A stretch of DNA of 9,127 nucleotides from CAYINJ01 sp964364745 (GCA_964364745.1 CAYINJ010000025.1:1-9127), one strand, 5' to 3'. Positions 1 to 5,432 are shown, counted from the first letter of the stretch. Numbers and translations: made by a program. The notes: a model not told the origin generated them from the letters alone.

Positions 1-19
1 TCGACTCCCTTCACCCGCT
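1..19 (+). tRNA. tRNA-Gly, 3' end only (cut by window edge)
   Basis: The first 19 bases read as the end of a tRNA: T-loop remainder TCGACT (1-6), 3' half of the T-stem CCCTT (7-11), 3' acceptor strand CACCCGC (12-18) and discriminator T (19). The implied 5' acceptor strand GCGGGTG together with a T discriminator is typical of bacterial tRNA-Gly. The anticodon lies outside the window, so the identity is inferred. No CCA is encoded. It ends 5 nt before the next tRNA, so both were probably cut from one precursor. Confidence 0.65.
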
Positions 20-47
20 GATTGGCCGCCTTAGCTCAGTTGATAGA

Positions 48-157
48 CCTGCCCGCCATGGCCTAAGCCGATATAGCTCAAATGGCAGAGCAATCCCTTC
101 GTAAGGGAGAGGTTGTCGGTTCGACTCCGACTATCGGCTAAGGCGATGGCAGGCGGG
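48..157 (+). other. D-arm insertion of the outer tRNA: helix clamp carrying a whole tRNA
   Basis: Bases 48-64 pair antiparallel with 141-157. There are 17 positions, 15 of them paired (one is T50-G155), with mismatches at C54/A151 and G60/G145. Only A65, A66 and A140 separate this helix from the inner tRNA (67-139). The helix begins exactly at the inferred exon borders. At 110 nt, sited in the D-arm, without a group I core and without the two bulges of an archaeal bulge-helix-bulge, it matches no bacterial tRNA intron class I know. Confidence 0.7.
67..139 (+). tRNA. Inner tRNA-Thr(CGT), complete, nested in the outer tRNA
   Basis: A full 73-nt cloverleaf. Acceptor GCCGATA (67-73) pairs perfectly with TATCGGC (132-138), discriminator T139. 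D-stem GCTC/GAGC (76-79/88-91) with loop AAATGGCA keeps G18G19. The anticodon stem 93-97/105-109 has one A-G mismatch at its base. The loop TTCGTAA (98-104) gives anticodon CGT (100-102). T-arm GTCGG/CCGAC (115-119/127-131) surrounds TTCGACT. The start GCCGATATAGCTC resembles E. coli thrW, also tRNA-Thr(CGU), which supports the identity. No CCA is encoded. RNase P cutting before 67 and 3' trimming after 139 would release it and leave the outer tRNA as two annealed halves. It has the same anticodon as its host tRNA. Confidence 0.9.
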
Positions 158-223
158 GCGACGGTATCGTAAACCGTAGGTCGTCGGTTCGAACCCGACA
201 GGCGGCTGTTTGAATAACCGTGA

Positions 224-257
224 GTCGTCTGGCTGAATGTGGGCCGGGCGGCTTTTT
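224..257 (+). terminator. Intrinsic terminator of the + strand tRNA cluster
   Basis: GTCGTCTGGC (224-233) pairs with GCCGGGCGGC (243-252) over 10 bp, three of them G-U, with a 9-nt loop, followed by TTTTT (253-257). It lies 16 nt after the outer tRNA-Thr. Bases 258-340 beyond it show no gene. Confidence 0.75.
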
Positions 258-340
258 GGTTTGGTTTATTATTGGGGTTATTATACAAGCAATTAAGAAT
301 AAAGGGAACGAACATCTGGCGCCGGACTAACCTGGCTTGG

Positions 341-383
341 ACAAAGAAAAGCCGCCTGATCCGAATGTTTCGGACCAGGCGGC
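341..383 (-). terminator. Intrinsic terminator after hisS and tRNA-His
   Basis: On the minus strand a 15-bp stem (383-369 with 365-351, one G-U pair) closes a 3-nt loop and is followed by TTTTCTTTG. It sits about 33 nt past the 3' end of tRNA-His, so it probably ends a hisS/tRNA-His transcript. Confidence 0.85.
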
Positions 384-416
384 AATGCGATATGGGGCAA
401 GAACCAAATGATGGAG

Positions 417-490
417 TGGGCATGAGGGGAATCGAACCCCCGACCTCCGGAGTCACAGTCCGCTGCTCTATCCAGCTGAGCTACATGCCC
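417..490 (-). tRNA. tRNA-His(GTG) with A73 and no encoded G-1
   Basis: Minus-strand cloverleaf of 74 nt. Acceptor GGGCATG pairs with CATGCCC, D-stem GCTC/GAGC has loop AGCTGGATA, the anticodon loop CTGTGAC gives GTG (His), and the T-arm GGGGG/CCCCT surrounds TTCGATT. The anticodon stem has a G-G mismatch at 27/43. Position 73 is A and position -1 is C. Most bacterial tRNA-His have an extra G-1 paired to C73, the main HisRS identity element, and neither is present here. This state is known in Alphaproteobacteria, where it goes with a divergent HisRS. It lies 16 nt downstream of hisS on the same strand, ahead of a shared terminator, so synthetase and tRNA are probably co-transcribed. No CCA is encoded. 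Confidence 0.92.
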
Positions 491-506
491 GATCCGGTTA
501 GTTCAT

Positions 507-1934
507 TTAGACCTTTTCAGCGAGGCCAGCGTAGATCATCGCCGGCAATTTGTCAAGGGGGACGCCATCTACCTGAACGGCTTTGGTCAAGTCCTTGACC
601 GAGACAACGCCACCAGCCAGCTCGCGGGCTCCGGCAAAGATGACGAAGCGGGTGCCGCGCTTGAGCGCGTAGGCCAGCTGGTCACGCAACATCACGGCAT
701 CGTAGTGAATCTCGGCCGTCAAGCCCGCTGCTCGCAGAGCACCGACCAGTTGAAACCGCGTGGCGGCGTGCTCGTCATCCCAGTTGGCGACCAACACCTG
801 GGTGTTGGCGTATGTCGTGGCGGGTATCCGGTCGATTTGCCGCAGAGCGGCGAAGAGCCGATCCACTCCCACGGATGCGCCGGTCGCCGGTACGCGGTGG
901 CCGGTAAAGCGCATCACCAAATCATCGAAGCGACCACCGGACATGACACTGCCAAAGTCGGGCTGCTGGACCAGCATCGTTTCAAAGACCGGCCCGGTGT
1001 AGTAGTCCAATCCTCGGGCCACCGACAAATCGATGCGCCACGGAGACGTGTCGGTGCTGGGACCGAGATAGCTGGCAATCTGCTGCAACTCGGCCGTGCC
1101 GTCCATGCCCATAGGCACGGCCGCAAATACTTTGGCCAACTCGGCAAAAAGGATCGCCGGGTCAGTCACGGCCGACAGCGTCAGAAAGGCCATAACTCGG
1201 TCGACTGCGTCGGCTGATAGCCCGATGCCGAGCTCGTCAACCGTTGGCGGCGTGGTCAGATACCACCGAATTTTATCCGGACCTTCCTTGTCGATCTTGT
1301 CGATCGTCCGCAACACCGACTTCAAGAGCGCGCGGTCAAAGCCGGCATACTCGGGCAACCCGTTGAGGATTTTCCGGTGGTTGAACCGGACCACGAAGGG
1401 ACCGACATCGAGCGCGGTCATCATGGCGATGATCAACGAGATGATCTCGGCGTCGGCCAGCATTGAGGCCGTACCGACGATGTCACCGTCGGCCTGAGTG
1501 AATTCACAGAACCGACCGGCCTGGGCCTTTTCTCGCCGCCAGACCTGGGCGATCTGAAACCGCCGAAACGGACTCGGTAGTTGGTTGGCGTAGGCCGCGT
1601 AGATCCGTGACAGGGGCACGGTCAGGTCGAAACGCAACGTCATGTCCAGCGACCGATCAGCAAAGGCGTCAAGCTCGGCTGGATCGTCAACAAACTGGGC
1701 GGCTCGGTTCCGACCTCTCGTTTTGAAGCGATAGACCGGAAAACTGAAGTCGGCCTGATCGGTGCCCAACACGTCCGACCGCTCAATGGCGGGCGTCCGC
1801 AATTGGTCAAAACCAAACCGTTCATAGACAGCGCGAATGATGTCCACCATCCGCTGCCAGGCCCGCATGTCCGCGGGCAACCAATCTTGGAAGCCGGCGA
1901 TGCCGGCTGGTTTCACCACGGGCGTTAGAGCCAT
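507..1934 (-). CDS. hisS: Histidyl-tRNA synthetase, non-canonical (alphaproteobacterial-like) type
   Basis: Cytosolic class II synthetase that charges tRNA-His with histidine; 475 residues, at the long end for bacterial HisRS. Landmarks: motif 1 region around TPAIERSDVLG (48-57); RFDLTVPLSR (101-110), where canonical bacterial enzymes have an RPEGT-type sequence; motif 2 RREKAQAGRFCEFTQ (133-147); the histidine-binding ARGLDYYTG (306-314); motif 3 GASVGVDRL (352-360); then a C-terminal anticodon-binding domain from about residue 376. The motif 2 loop and the RFDLTVP segment resemble alphaproteobacterial and eukaryote/archaea-type HisRS rather than the E. coli type, and this fits the A73 tRNA-His just downstream. 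ATG at 1934 has AAGGAG (1947-1942) 7 nt upstream. The gene has its own promoter at 2054-2026 and a leader with two hairpins. Confidence 0.95.
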   Translation of the reverse strand: MALTPVVKPAGIAGFQDWLPADMRAWQRMVDIIRAVYERFGFDQLRTPAIERSDVLGTDQADFSFPVYRFKTRGRNRAAQFVDDPAELDAFADRSLDMTLRFDLTVPLSRIYAAYANQLPSPFRRFQIAQVWRREKAQAGRFCEFTQADGDIVGTASMLADAEIISLIIAMMTALDVGPFVVRFNHRKILNGLPEYAGFDRALLKSVLRTIDKIDKEGPDKIRWYLTTPPTVDELGIGLSADAVDRVMAFLTLSAVTDPAILFAELAKVFAAVPMGMDGTAELQQIASYLGPSTDTSPWRIDLSVARGLDYYTGPVFETMLVQQPDFGSVMSGGRFDDLVMRFTGHRVPATGASVGVDRLFAALRQIDRIPATTYANTQVLVANWDDEHAATRFQLVGALRAAGLTAEIHYDAVMLRDQLAYALKRGTRFVIFAGARELAGGVVSVKDLTKAVQVDGVPLDKLPAMIYAGLAEKV

Positions 1935-1953
1935 GACCTATCTCCTTCATTTC

Positions 1954-1971
1954 TGGTGATTTTAATCACCA
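1954..1971 (-). promoter_or_regulatory. Hairpin just upstream of the hisS ribosome binding site
   Basis: TGGTGATT (1954-1961) and AATCACCA (1964-1971) are perfect inverted arms. In RNA this would be a 7-bp stem with a 4-nt loop, ending a few bases before the hisS Shine-Dalgarno. No U-tract follows, so it is not a terminator. A role in translational control or mRNA stability is inference; it could also be a DNA operator. Confidence 0.5.
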
Positions 1972-2002
1972 AAAGGTTATTGGTTCCTGCTGTCAAAGGG
2001 CG

Positions 2003-2017
2003 ACCTGAAAATCAGGT
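2003..2017 (-). repeat. Small hairpin in the hisS leader
   Basis: ACCTGA (2003-2008) and TCAGGT (2012-2017) are perfect 6-nt arms around a 3-nt loop, close to the predicted 5' end of the hisS mRNA. Function unknown. Confidence 0.4.
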
Positions 2018-2025
2018 TTCATTTG

Positions 2026-2054
2026 AGCTTACAGATTTTACCTCCATTTGTCAA
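2026..2054 (-). promoter_or_regulatory. Predicted hisS promoter
   Basis: On the minus strand TTGACA (2054-2049) is followed after 17 nt by TAAGCT (2031-2026). The -35 is perfect; the -10 keeps only T1, A2 and T6. The same TTGACA/TAAGCT pairing precedes the hutH leader at 9032-9003, which strengthens both. It predicts a hisS leader of about 85 nt. Confidence 0.55.
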
Positions 2055-2065
2055 ATAACTTTTAG

Positions 2066-2095
2066 TTGACAATCTGGCCGATTATTCAGTACTCT
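2066..2095 (+). promoter_or_regulatory. Tentative promoter of the small ORF / M20 operon
   Basis: TTGACA (2066-2071) lies 18 nt before TACTCT (2090-2095), a weak -10. A second TTGACA occurs at 2115-2120 and a TAAAAT at 2127-2132, but they do not form a normally spaced pair. TTGTCAA/TTGACAA inverted copies around 2048-2072 and a related TTGTC/GACAA pair at 2108-2121 could be operator sequence. The exact promoter is uncertain. Confidence 0.35.
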
Positions 2096-2170
2096 CCAAT
2101 GGTCATTTGTCTCTTTGACAATTAGCTAAAATTCCACCACCAGCCGGGTTTACTGCCAGGAGGGTTTAAG

Positions 2171-2353
2171 TTGAGGTCACGCCATGATTTCCCCCAGTAT
2201 GAATTTCTGCAGAGTTTGGTAATGCCTGAAGTGTCGAGCTGGCGGCTTTATCAGCGGACCGGCTATGTGCTCTATGCCCCGATCGGTAATAACGTTCCGA
2301 TGGGTATCCTCGTTGGTCATATTCCCACCCTGAATCTGGAGGCCATCCAATGA
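2171..2353 (+). CDS. Small 60-residue protein of unknown function, coupled to the M20 gene
   Basis: I do not recognise this protein. Translation from TTG at 2171 is chosen because a strong AGGAGG (2158-2163) lies 7 nt upstream; no in-frame ATG lies near that site. The product is short and mixed in character: a charged N-terminus (MRSRHDF), then a Tyr/Gly-rich middle (QRTGYVLYAPIGNN, about residues 28-41) and a hydrophobic PMGILVGHIP stretch (43-52). There is no clear signal peptide, transmembrane helix or metal motif. Its TGA stop overlaps the ATG of the next gene (ATGA at 2350-2353), so it is very likely translationally coupled to the M20 enzyme. It could be a partner of that enzyme or merely a coupling ORF. 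Confidence 0.62.
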   Translation: MRSRHDFPQYEFLQSLVMPEVSSWRLYQRTGYVLYAPIGNNVPMGILVGHIPTLNLEAIQ

Positions 2354-3519
2354 CTATCGCCCTTGATCTCGCCCAGCGATTGATCGCCATTTCATCGTTC
2401 CGAGATGACCAGCCCCATGAGGGGGCCGTGGTTGATTTTTTGGAGGACTACTTTCGCCACCACCTGCCCTGGCTGGAGCTGGAACGACAGCCCACCGGCA
2501 CGCCGGGACGAGATAACCTGATCGCCTTCACCGATCGCCACCCCCGCCTGCTCCTCGGCGGACATCTGGATACCGTCCCGATCTCATCAGCCGATCAGCT
2601 CATTCCGACCATCCGCGACGGCAGCCTTTACGGCCTCGGGGCCGTCGACATGAAAAGCGGCCTGGCCACGGTCATCGCGACCGCTCAACAGCACGGACCG
2701 GGTGGTTCTTATGCCATCCTGTGTTACGTCGACGAAGAGTTCGACTTTGCCGGCATGCGAACGTTCATTGCGTCATCGTGGAATACCATCCGGCCCGAAC
2801 TCATCTGCATCGCCGAACCGACTGATCTGTCCATCCTGGCCGGCTGCCGGGGGTTGATCGAGTTCCGGCTGCGGGTCTTCGGCCAACGGGGTCATGCGGC
2901 GCGGCCTCAATCCGGTGTCAATGCCATCGCCAAAGCCATGGAGTTGATGAAGCTTACTGAATTCTTCGTGGCGAAACACGTGTCCCCGGAAGGCATCCCC
3001 AGCGCTTTCAATCTCGCCTCCATCGATGGCGGCGCGATCAACATGAAAGACATGCTCCAAAATGATGCCGGCCAGTTGCTGGTCAGCCGCCAGGGCAATG
3101 TCATCCCCGATGTGGCCGAGGTGGTCGTCGATATCCGCCCCGCCACCCCGCTGTTGAATCAAGCCGCTCTGTATCATCAAATCATGGCCGACGCCCAGAC
3201 CCTCGGCGTTCAAGCGATGTGCATGACCAGCCGGGGAAATCTTTTCCGCCACGACCTCCCGGGATCCATCACGCCCCGCGACCAGCTCGGTGAAGTCGAG
3301 CAGCTCCTGATTGATACGGGATTGCCGGTCACCTACACCGACATCAGTACCTTTGGTTACACCGATGCCGCCATGGCCGGTGATGCTTTCCAGGTACCGG
3401 CGATCAATTTCGGACCAGGACCGCGAGGGGCCTCTCATCAAAAAGATGAGCATGTCTGTGTGGCCGACTTAGCGCCGTGCGGCGCGGTCTATGACCGGAT
3501 GATCAGACACTACGCTTAA
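2350..3519 (+). CDS. M20-family zinc metallopeptidase / deacylase (DapE/ArgE-like)
   Basis: Predicted cytosolic dinuclear-zinc amidohydrolase of 389 residues, the usual length for the family that includes succinyl-diaminopimelate desuccinylase, acetylornithine deacetylase and carboxypeptidase G2-type peptidases. Visible ligands and catalytic residues: GHLDTVP (H72, D74), GAVDMKSG (bridging D100), DEE (128-130, catalytic Glu and ligand), EPT (E156), and C-terminal SHQKDEHV (H363). GHAARP (181-186) matches the lid/dimerisation domain His region. All metal ligands are present, so it should be active, but the N-acyl substrate cannot be read from sequence and no lysine or arginine biosynthesis genes are adjacent. 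ATG at 2350 has GGAGG (2338-2342) 7 nt upstream and overlaps the stop of the 60-residue ORF. A strong terminator follows. Confidence 0.9.
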   Translation: MTIALDLAQRLIAISSFRDDQPHEGAVVDFLEDYFRHHLPWLELERQPTGTPGRDNLIAFTDRHPRLLLGGHLDTVPISSADQLIPTIRDGSLYGLGAVDMKSGLATVIATAQQHGPGGSYAILCYVDEEFDFAGMRTFIASSWNTIRPELICIAEPTDLSILAGCRGLIEFRLRVFGQRGHAARPQSGVNAIAKAMELMKLTEFFVAKHVSPEGIPSAFNLASIDGGAINMKDMLQNDAGQLLVSRQGNVIPDVAEVVVDIRPATPLLNQAALYHQIMADAQTLGVQAMCMTSRGNLFRHDLPGSITPRDQLGEVEQLLIDTGLPVTYTDISTFGYTDAAMAGDAFQVPAINFGPGPRGASHQKDEHVCVADLAPCGAVYDRMIRHYA

Positions 3520-3527
3520 GCTCTTCT

Positions 3528-3571
3528 GCCCCGCTCCCCTCACCGGGGGCGGGGCTTTTCTTGCTTTTTTT
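3528..3571 (+). terminator. Intrinsic terminator after the M20 gene
   Basis: GCCCCGC (3528-3534) pairs with GCGGGGC (3549-3555). After a one-base bulge, CCCC (3536-3539) pairs with GGGG (3545-3548). The loop is 5 nt, and TTTTCTTGCTTTTTT follows. It begins 8 nt after the M20 stop codon. Confidence 0.92.
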
Positions 3572-3575
3572 GGTT

Positions 3576-3593
3576 AAACCGGTACACTGGTTT
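3576..3593 (+). repeat. Inverted repeat overlapping the promoter of the first nucleoside phosphorylase
   Basis: AAACCGG (3576-3582) and CTGGTTT (3587-3593) are inverted arms (one G-T) around TACA. The repeat abuts the predicted -35 at 3593-3598, a suitable position for an operator. It could instead act as a second weak terminator hairpin after 3528-3571. Confidence 0.4.
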
Positions 3594-3621
3594 TGAGCAG
3601 CTTCATATTTTGATTTATCTA
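3593..3621 (+). promoter_or_regulatory. Predicted promoter of the first nucleoside phosphorylase
   Basis: TTGAGC (3593-3598) is followed after 17 nt by TATCTA (3616-3621). ATG at 3635 is only 13 nt beyond the -10, so the mRNA would have a leader of about 7 nt and no Shine-Dalgarno. An alternative pair, TTGCTT (3561-3566) and TACACT (3583-3588), would give a longer leader. A direct repeat TTTATCTAT (3614-3622 and 3628-3636) covers the -10 and the start codon. Confidence 0.45.
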
Positions 3622-3634
3622 TCTTTATTTATCT

Positions 3635-4408
3635 ATGGAACTTCAGCCCCACATTAAATTGAAGTCGATCGACATCGCCCCGACGGTTCTCCTGCCGGGT
3701 GATCCTGCCCGCGTCCGACGGATTGCGGAATTTTGGGACACTGCTAAAGAAATAGTCTTCAATCGGGAATTCTTGACCATGACGGGCATGTACCGTGGAA
3801 TGCCAATTACTGCGCTGTCCACCGGTATCGGTTGTCCTTCGGCGGCAATTGCGGTTGAGGAATTAGCAAATATTGGCGCTAAAACATTTATTCGGGTTGG
3901 TACCTGTGGGGCATTAAAAAAAGAAATCCAGCCCGGCGATCTCATTGTACCCACGGCGGCAATTCGGGCTGAAGGCACAACACGTGAATATCTGCCGCCA
4001 GAATTTCCGGCTATCGCTGATGCCGCAGTAGTCACATCTTTAACTCGGGCTGCTAACCAACGGGGCTATACTTATTTTACTGGTGTAAATCGCACTCACG
4101 ATGCGTTTTATGAACCAGTCGAAAACTTAATCCGCTGGGGCAACATTTATAATGACCAACGTCTCCAAGATTGGAATGTCCCGTTAGTTAGTTCCGAGAT
4201 GGAGTGCAGCGCTGTGTTTCTGATTGCCGCTCTTCGTGGGTTACGGGCTGGCGCGGTATTGGCAGTCAACACGACCGAACCGCTCGATGAAATTGCTAAA
4301 CGACCGGAACTGGTCTATGAGCTAATCCAATCTCCGCAAGCGAAAGAGGGAGTTGATCGAGCAATTCAAGTTGCTCTCGACGCCGCCGTCGCCCTTGCCT
4401 CTTTATGA
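3635..4408 (+). CDS. Nucleoside phosphorylase, uridine phosphorylase family (paralog 1)
   Basis: Predicted cytosolic NP-I family enzyme of 257 residues, cleaving a nucleoside with phosphate to a free base and ribose-1-phosphate. Phosphate and ribose contacts of the family are all visible: LPGDPARV (G22, R26), NREF (R44, contributed to the neighbouring subunit), STGIGCPS (62-69), RVGTCG (R87, T90) and SSEMEC (E188, M189, E190). It lacks the uracil-binding Gln and Arg of E. coli Udp (there FYPGQERYD; here FYEPVENLI, 158-166) and an Arg equivalent to R223, so the base used is uncertain. There is no Shine-Dalgarno: ATG follows an AT-rich stretch and a promoter about 13 nt away. It is roughly half identical by eye to the gene at 5433. 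Its third positions are visibly more AT-rich than those of the M20 gene. Confidence 0.9.
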   Translation: MELQPHIKLKSIDIAPTVLLPGDPARVRRIAEFWDTAKEIVFNREFLTMTGMYRGMPITALSTGIGCPSAAIAVEELANIGAKTFIRVGTCGALKKEIQPGDLIVPTAAIRAEGTTREYLPPEFPAIADAAVVTSLTRAANQRGYTYFTGVNRTHDAFYEPVENLIRWGNIYNDQRLQDWNVPLVSSEMECSAVFLIAALRGLRAGAVLAVNTTEPLDEIAKRPELVYELIQSPQAKEGVDRAIQVALDAAVALASL

Positions 4409-4423
4409 TGATTGTGTTATAGT
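4395..4423 (+). promoter_or_regulatory. Predicted extended -10 promoter of the HAD gene
   Basis: TTGCCT (4395-4400) is followed after 17 nt by TATAGT (4418-4423), preceded by TGT, an extended -10 element. It overlaps the end of the upstream coding region and predicts a leader of about 50 nt before the TTG start at 4480. No terminator is visible after the upstream gene, so read-through is also possible. Confidence 0.6.
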
Positions 4424-4479
4424 CACCCATCGCCCATTGTCAACTTAACCGGCCCCACTTCATAAAGGAGGGTGCTAAA

Positions 4480-5337
4480 TTGTTACCGCCCATTGTTTTG
4501 ATCGACATTGATAAAACCTTGATCAATCCAACATACGACTTCACCGTCCCGGTGGAGGAAATCAAAAGCACGGTTCTCCAAGCCCAGAATTGTGGTCTGA
4601 TCATCGGACTCAACTCTGATTCGGCCATCCCGACCATCGCGGCCAAAAGCGATTGTCTGGGCATCACCGGGCCGATCATTGCGGAACGCGGGGCCTTGTT
4701 CCTGCCCACCAGTGTCGCCCCACCGATAGTCGTCAACCCAGCCGCTGATAACTTCGTCAGCTTCCGCGACGCCTTCTTGGCCGCGCTGCTCAAGCGAAGT
4801 GTTGGCACCGGGCATGATCTGGTCATCATCGGGGATGTCAATTTCCTGGTCAATCAACTGCCGGCCGGCCCGGCTGCGATCACGACGGCGAAGCGGGCCA
4901 TCATCATCAACGGCCTGCGCCGGTGCAGCTGTGGGCTGTGGGTGCGGACCCGTGATACCAACGGTCAGTGGCAAATCGACGAGCCGACATTGCGCGACGT
5001 CTTCGAAGAGCTGCTGCCCATCGGTACCGCCATCTTCCATGACGGCGCGGGTCAGCCGATCATGGATGTTGATTACAATCCCGAGTACGGGATCATCATC
5101 ATCCACCATCCCCTCTCCAGCAAAGCGGCGGCCATTCATCAGCTCAGGGTCACCTATCCCGATCGGACGATCTACATGATCGGCGACAGCATGAGCGACT
5201 GGATGGGTGGCGAACAAGTAATCCAGTGCGCGGTGGGTAATGCGTCGGCCGATTACCGTCGCCGTTGTCAGCTCGTCAGCAGTGACTCGTTCACGGCCGG
5301 GGTCCTCGGCATTTTGGAGACAATTCTTGGAGCGTAA
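4480..5337 (+). CDS. HAD-superfamily hydrolase (Cof-type phosphatase-like)
   Basis: Predicted cytosolic Mg-dependent phosphatase of 285 residues. HAD motif I is DIDKT (D9 nucleophile, D11 acid/base, T13), motif II is NSDS around 45-48, motif III lysine is K215 in PLSSKAAA, and motif IV is GDSMSD (D236, D240), followed by AVGNA (251-255), a typical Cof/type IIB signature. A cap domain of about 130 residues lies between motifs II and III, as in type C2 caps. The substrate cannot be named. Its place between two nucleoside phosphorylase genes suggests a sugar phosphate or nucleotide, such as ribose-1-phosphate or a nucleoside monophosphate. Start TTG at 4480 is supported by AAAGGAGGG (4464-4472) 7 nt upstream; no ATG lies near this site. 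A terminator follows. Confidence 0.88.
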   Translation: MLPPIVLIDIDKTLINPTYDFTVPVEEIKSTVLQAQNCGLIIGLNSDSAIPTIAAKSDCLGITGPIIAERGALFLPTSVAPPIVVNPAADNFVSFRDAFLAALLKRSVGTGHDLVIIGDVNFLVNQLPAGPAAITTAKRAIIINGLRRCSCGLWVRTRDTNGQWQIDEPTLRDVFEELLPIGTAIFHDGAGQPIMDVDYNPEYGIIIIHHPLSSKAAAIHQLRVTYPDRTIYMIGDSMSDWMGGEQVIQCAVGNASADYRRRCQLVSSDSFTAGVLGILETILGA

Positions 5338-5342
5338 CCACT

Positions 5343-5379
5343 CGCCCGCCACGCAAATGCGGGGCGGGCGTTATTTTTT
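5343..5379 (+). terminator. Intrinsic terminator after the HAD gene
   Basis: CGCCCGCC (5343-5350) pairs perfectly with GGCGGGCG (5363-5370). The loop can form a small inner GC/GC pair around AAAT. TTATTTTTTG follows. It starts 5 nt after the HAD stop codon and ends just before the next promoter. Confidence 0.88.
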
Positions 5380-5386
5380 GTTCTAT

Positions 5387-5415
5387 TTGACATCAAGAGG
5401 TCGCCTTGTTAGTAT
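5387..5415 (+). promoter_or_regulatory. Promoter of the second nucleoside phosphorylase
   Basis: A perfect -35 TTGACA (5387-5392), 17-nt spacer and -10 TAGTAT (5410-5415). ATG at 5433 is 17 nt past the -10, so the predicted leader is only about 10 nt and holds no Shine-Dalgarno. Confidence 0.72.
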
Positions 5416-5432
5416 TCAATTTATAACCATAT

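Larger units (their letters stand above)
25..207 (+). tRNA. Outer tRNA-Thr(CGT), interrupted in the D-arm by a 110-nt insertion
   Basis: The two ends make one cloverleaf. Acceptor GCCGCCT (25-31) pairs perfectly with AGGCGGC (200-206), discriminator T207. D-stem 5' strand is GCTC (34-37). The anticodon arm is 161-177 with loop ATCGTAA (166-172) and anticodon CGT (168-170), which reads ACG (Thr). The T-arm is GTCGG/CCGAC (183-187/195-199) around TTCGAAC. Bases 48-157 interrupt the 3' strand of the D-stem. Joining 47 to 158 restores GAGC and gives 25-47 plus 158-207, exactly 73 nt. Joining 45/156 or 46/157 also gives 73 nt, with a U-G pair. Oddities: the D-loop reads AGTTGATA, so the conserved G19 is A, and position 32 is A. 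No CCA is encoded. Whether mature RNA is made, and how, is unknown; it could be a decaying gene split by insertion. Confidence 0.72.

Noticed and set aside
48..157. Group I intron or archaeal bulge-helix-bulge intron in the outer tRNA
   Set aside because: At 110 nt, most of it an embedded tRNA, there is no room for a group I core. The border helix is continuous at the junctions and lacks the two 3-nt bulges of a bulge-helix-bulge.
258..340. Possible short gene or further tRNA between the two terminators at 224-257 and 341-383
   Set aside because: No cloverleaf, ribosome site or convincing reading frame is present; it looks like plain intergenic sequence.
1993..2022. 9-codon ORF (MKPDFQVAL) in the hisS leader as an attenuation peptide
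   Set aside because: It has no His codons and no Shine-Dalgarno. Its ATG lies only about 4 nt past the -10 box, upstream of the likely transcript start, and the following hairpin lacks a U-tract.
1935..2054. T-box leader upstream of hisS
   Set aside because: No T-box consensus, specifier loop or terminator/antiterminator pair was found in the roughly 85-nt leader, which is too short for a T-box.
2773..3453. 226-codon minus-strand frame inside the M20 gene
   Set aside because: The plus-strand frame carries all M20 metal ligands. The antisense frame has no start signal, and its His/Asp-rich make-up is what reverse reading of such codons gives.
4409..4479. Terminator between the first nucleoside phosphorylase gene and the HAD gene
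   Set aside because: No stem followed by a U-run is visible. The stretch instead contains the extended -10 promoter of the HAD gene.
4483..5352. Long open frame on the minus strand covering nearly the whole HAD gene (289 codons)
   Set aside because: It is the antisense shadow of a GC-rich gene with clear HAD motifs. It lacks a ribosome site and recognisable motifs.
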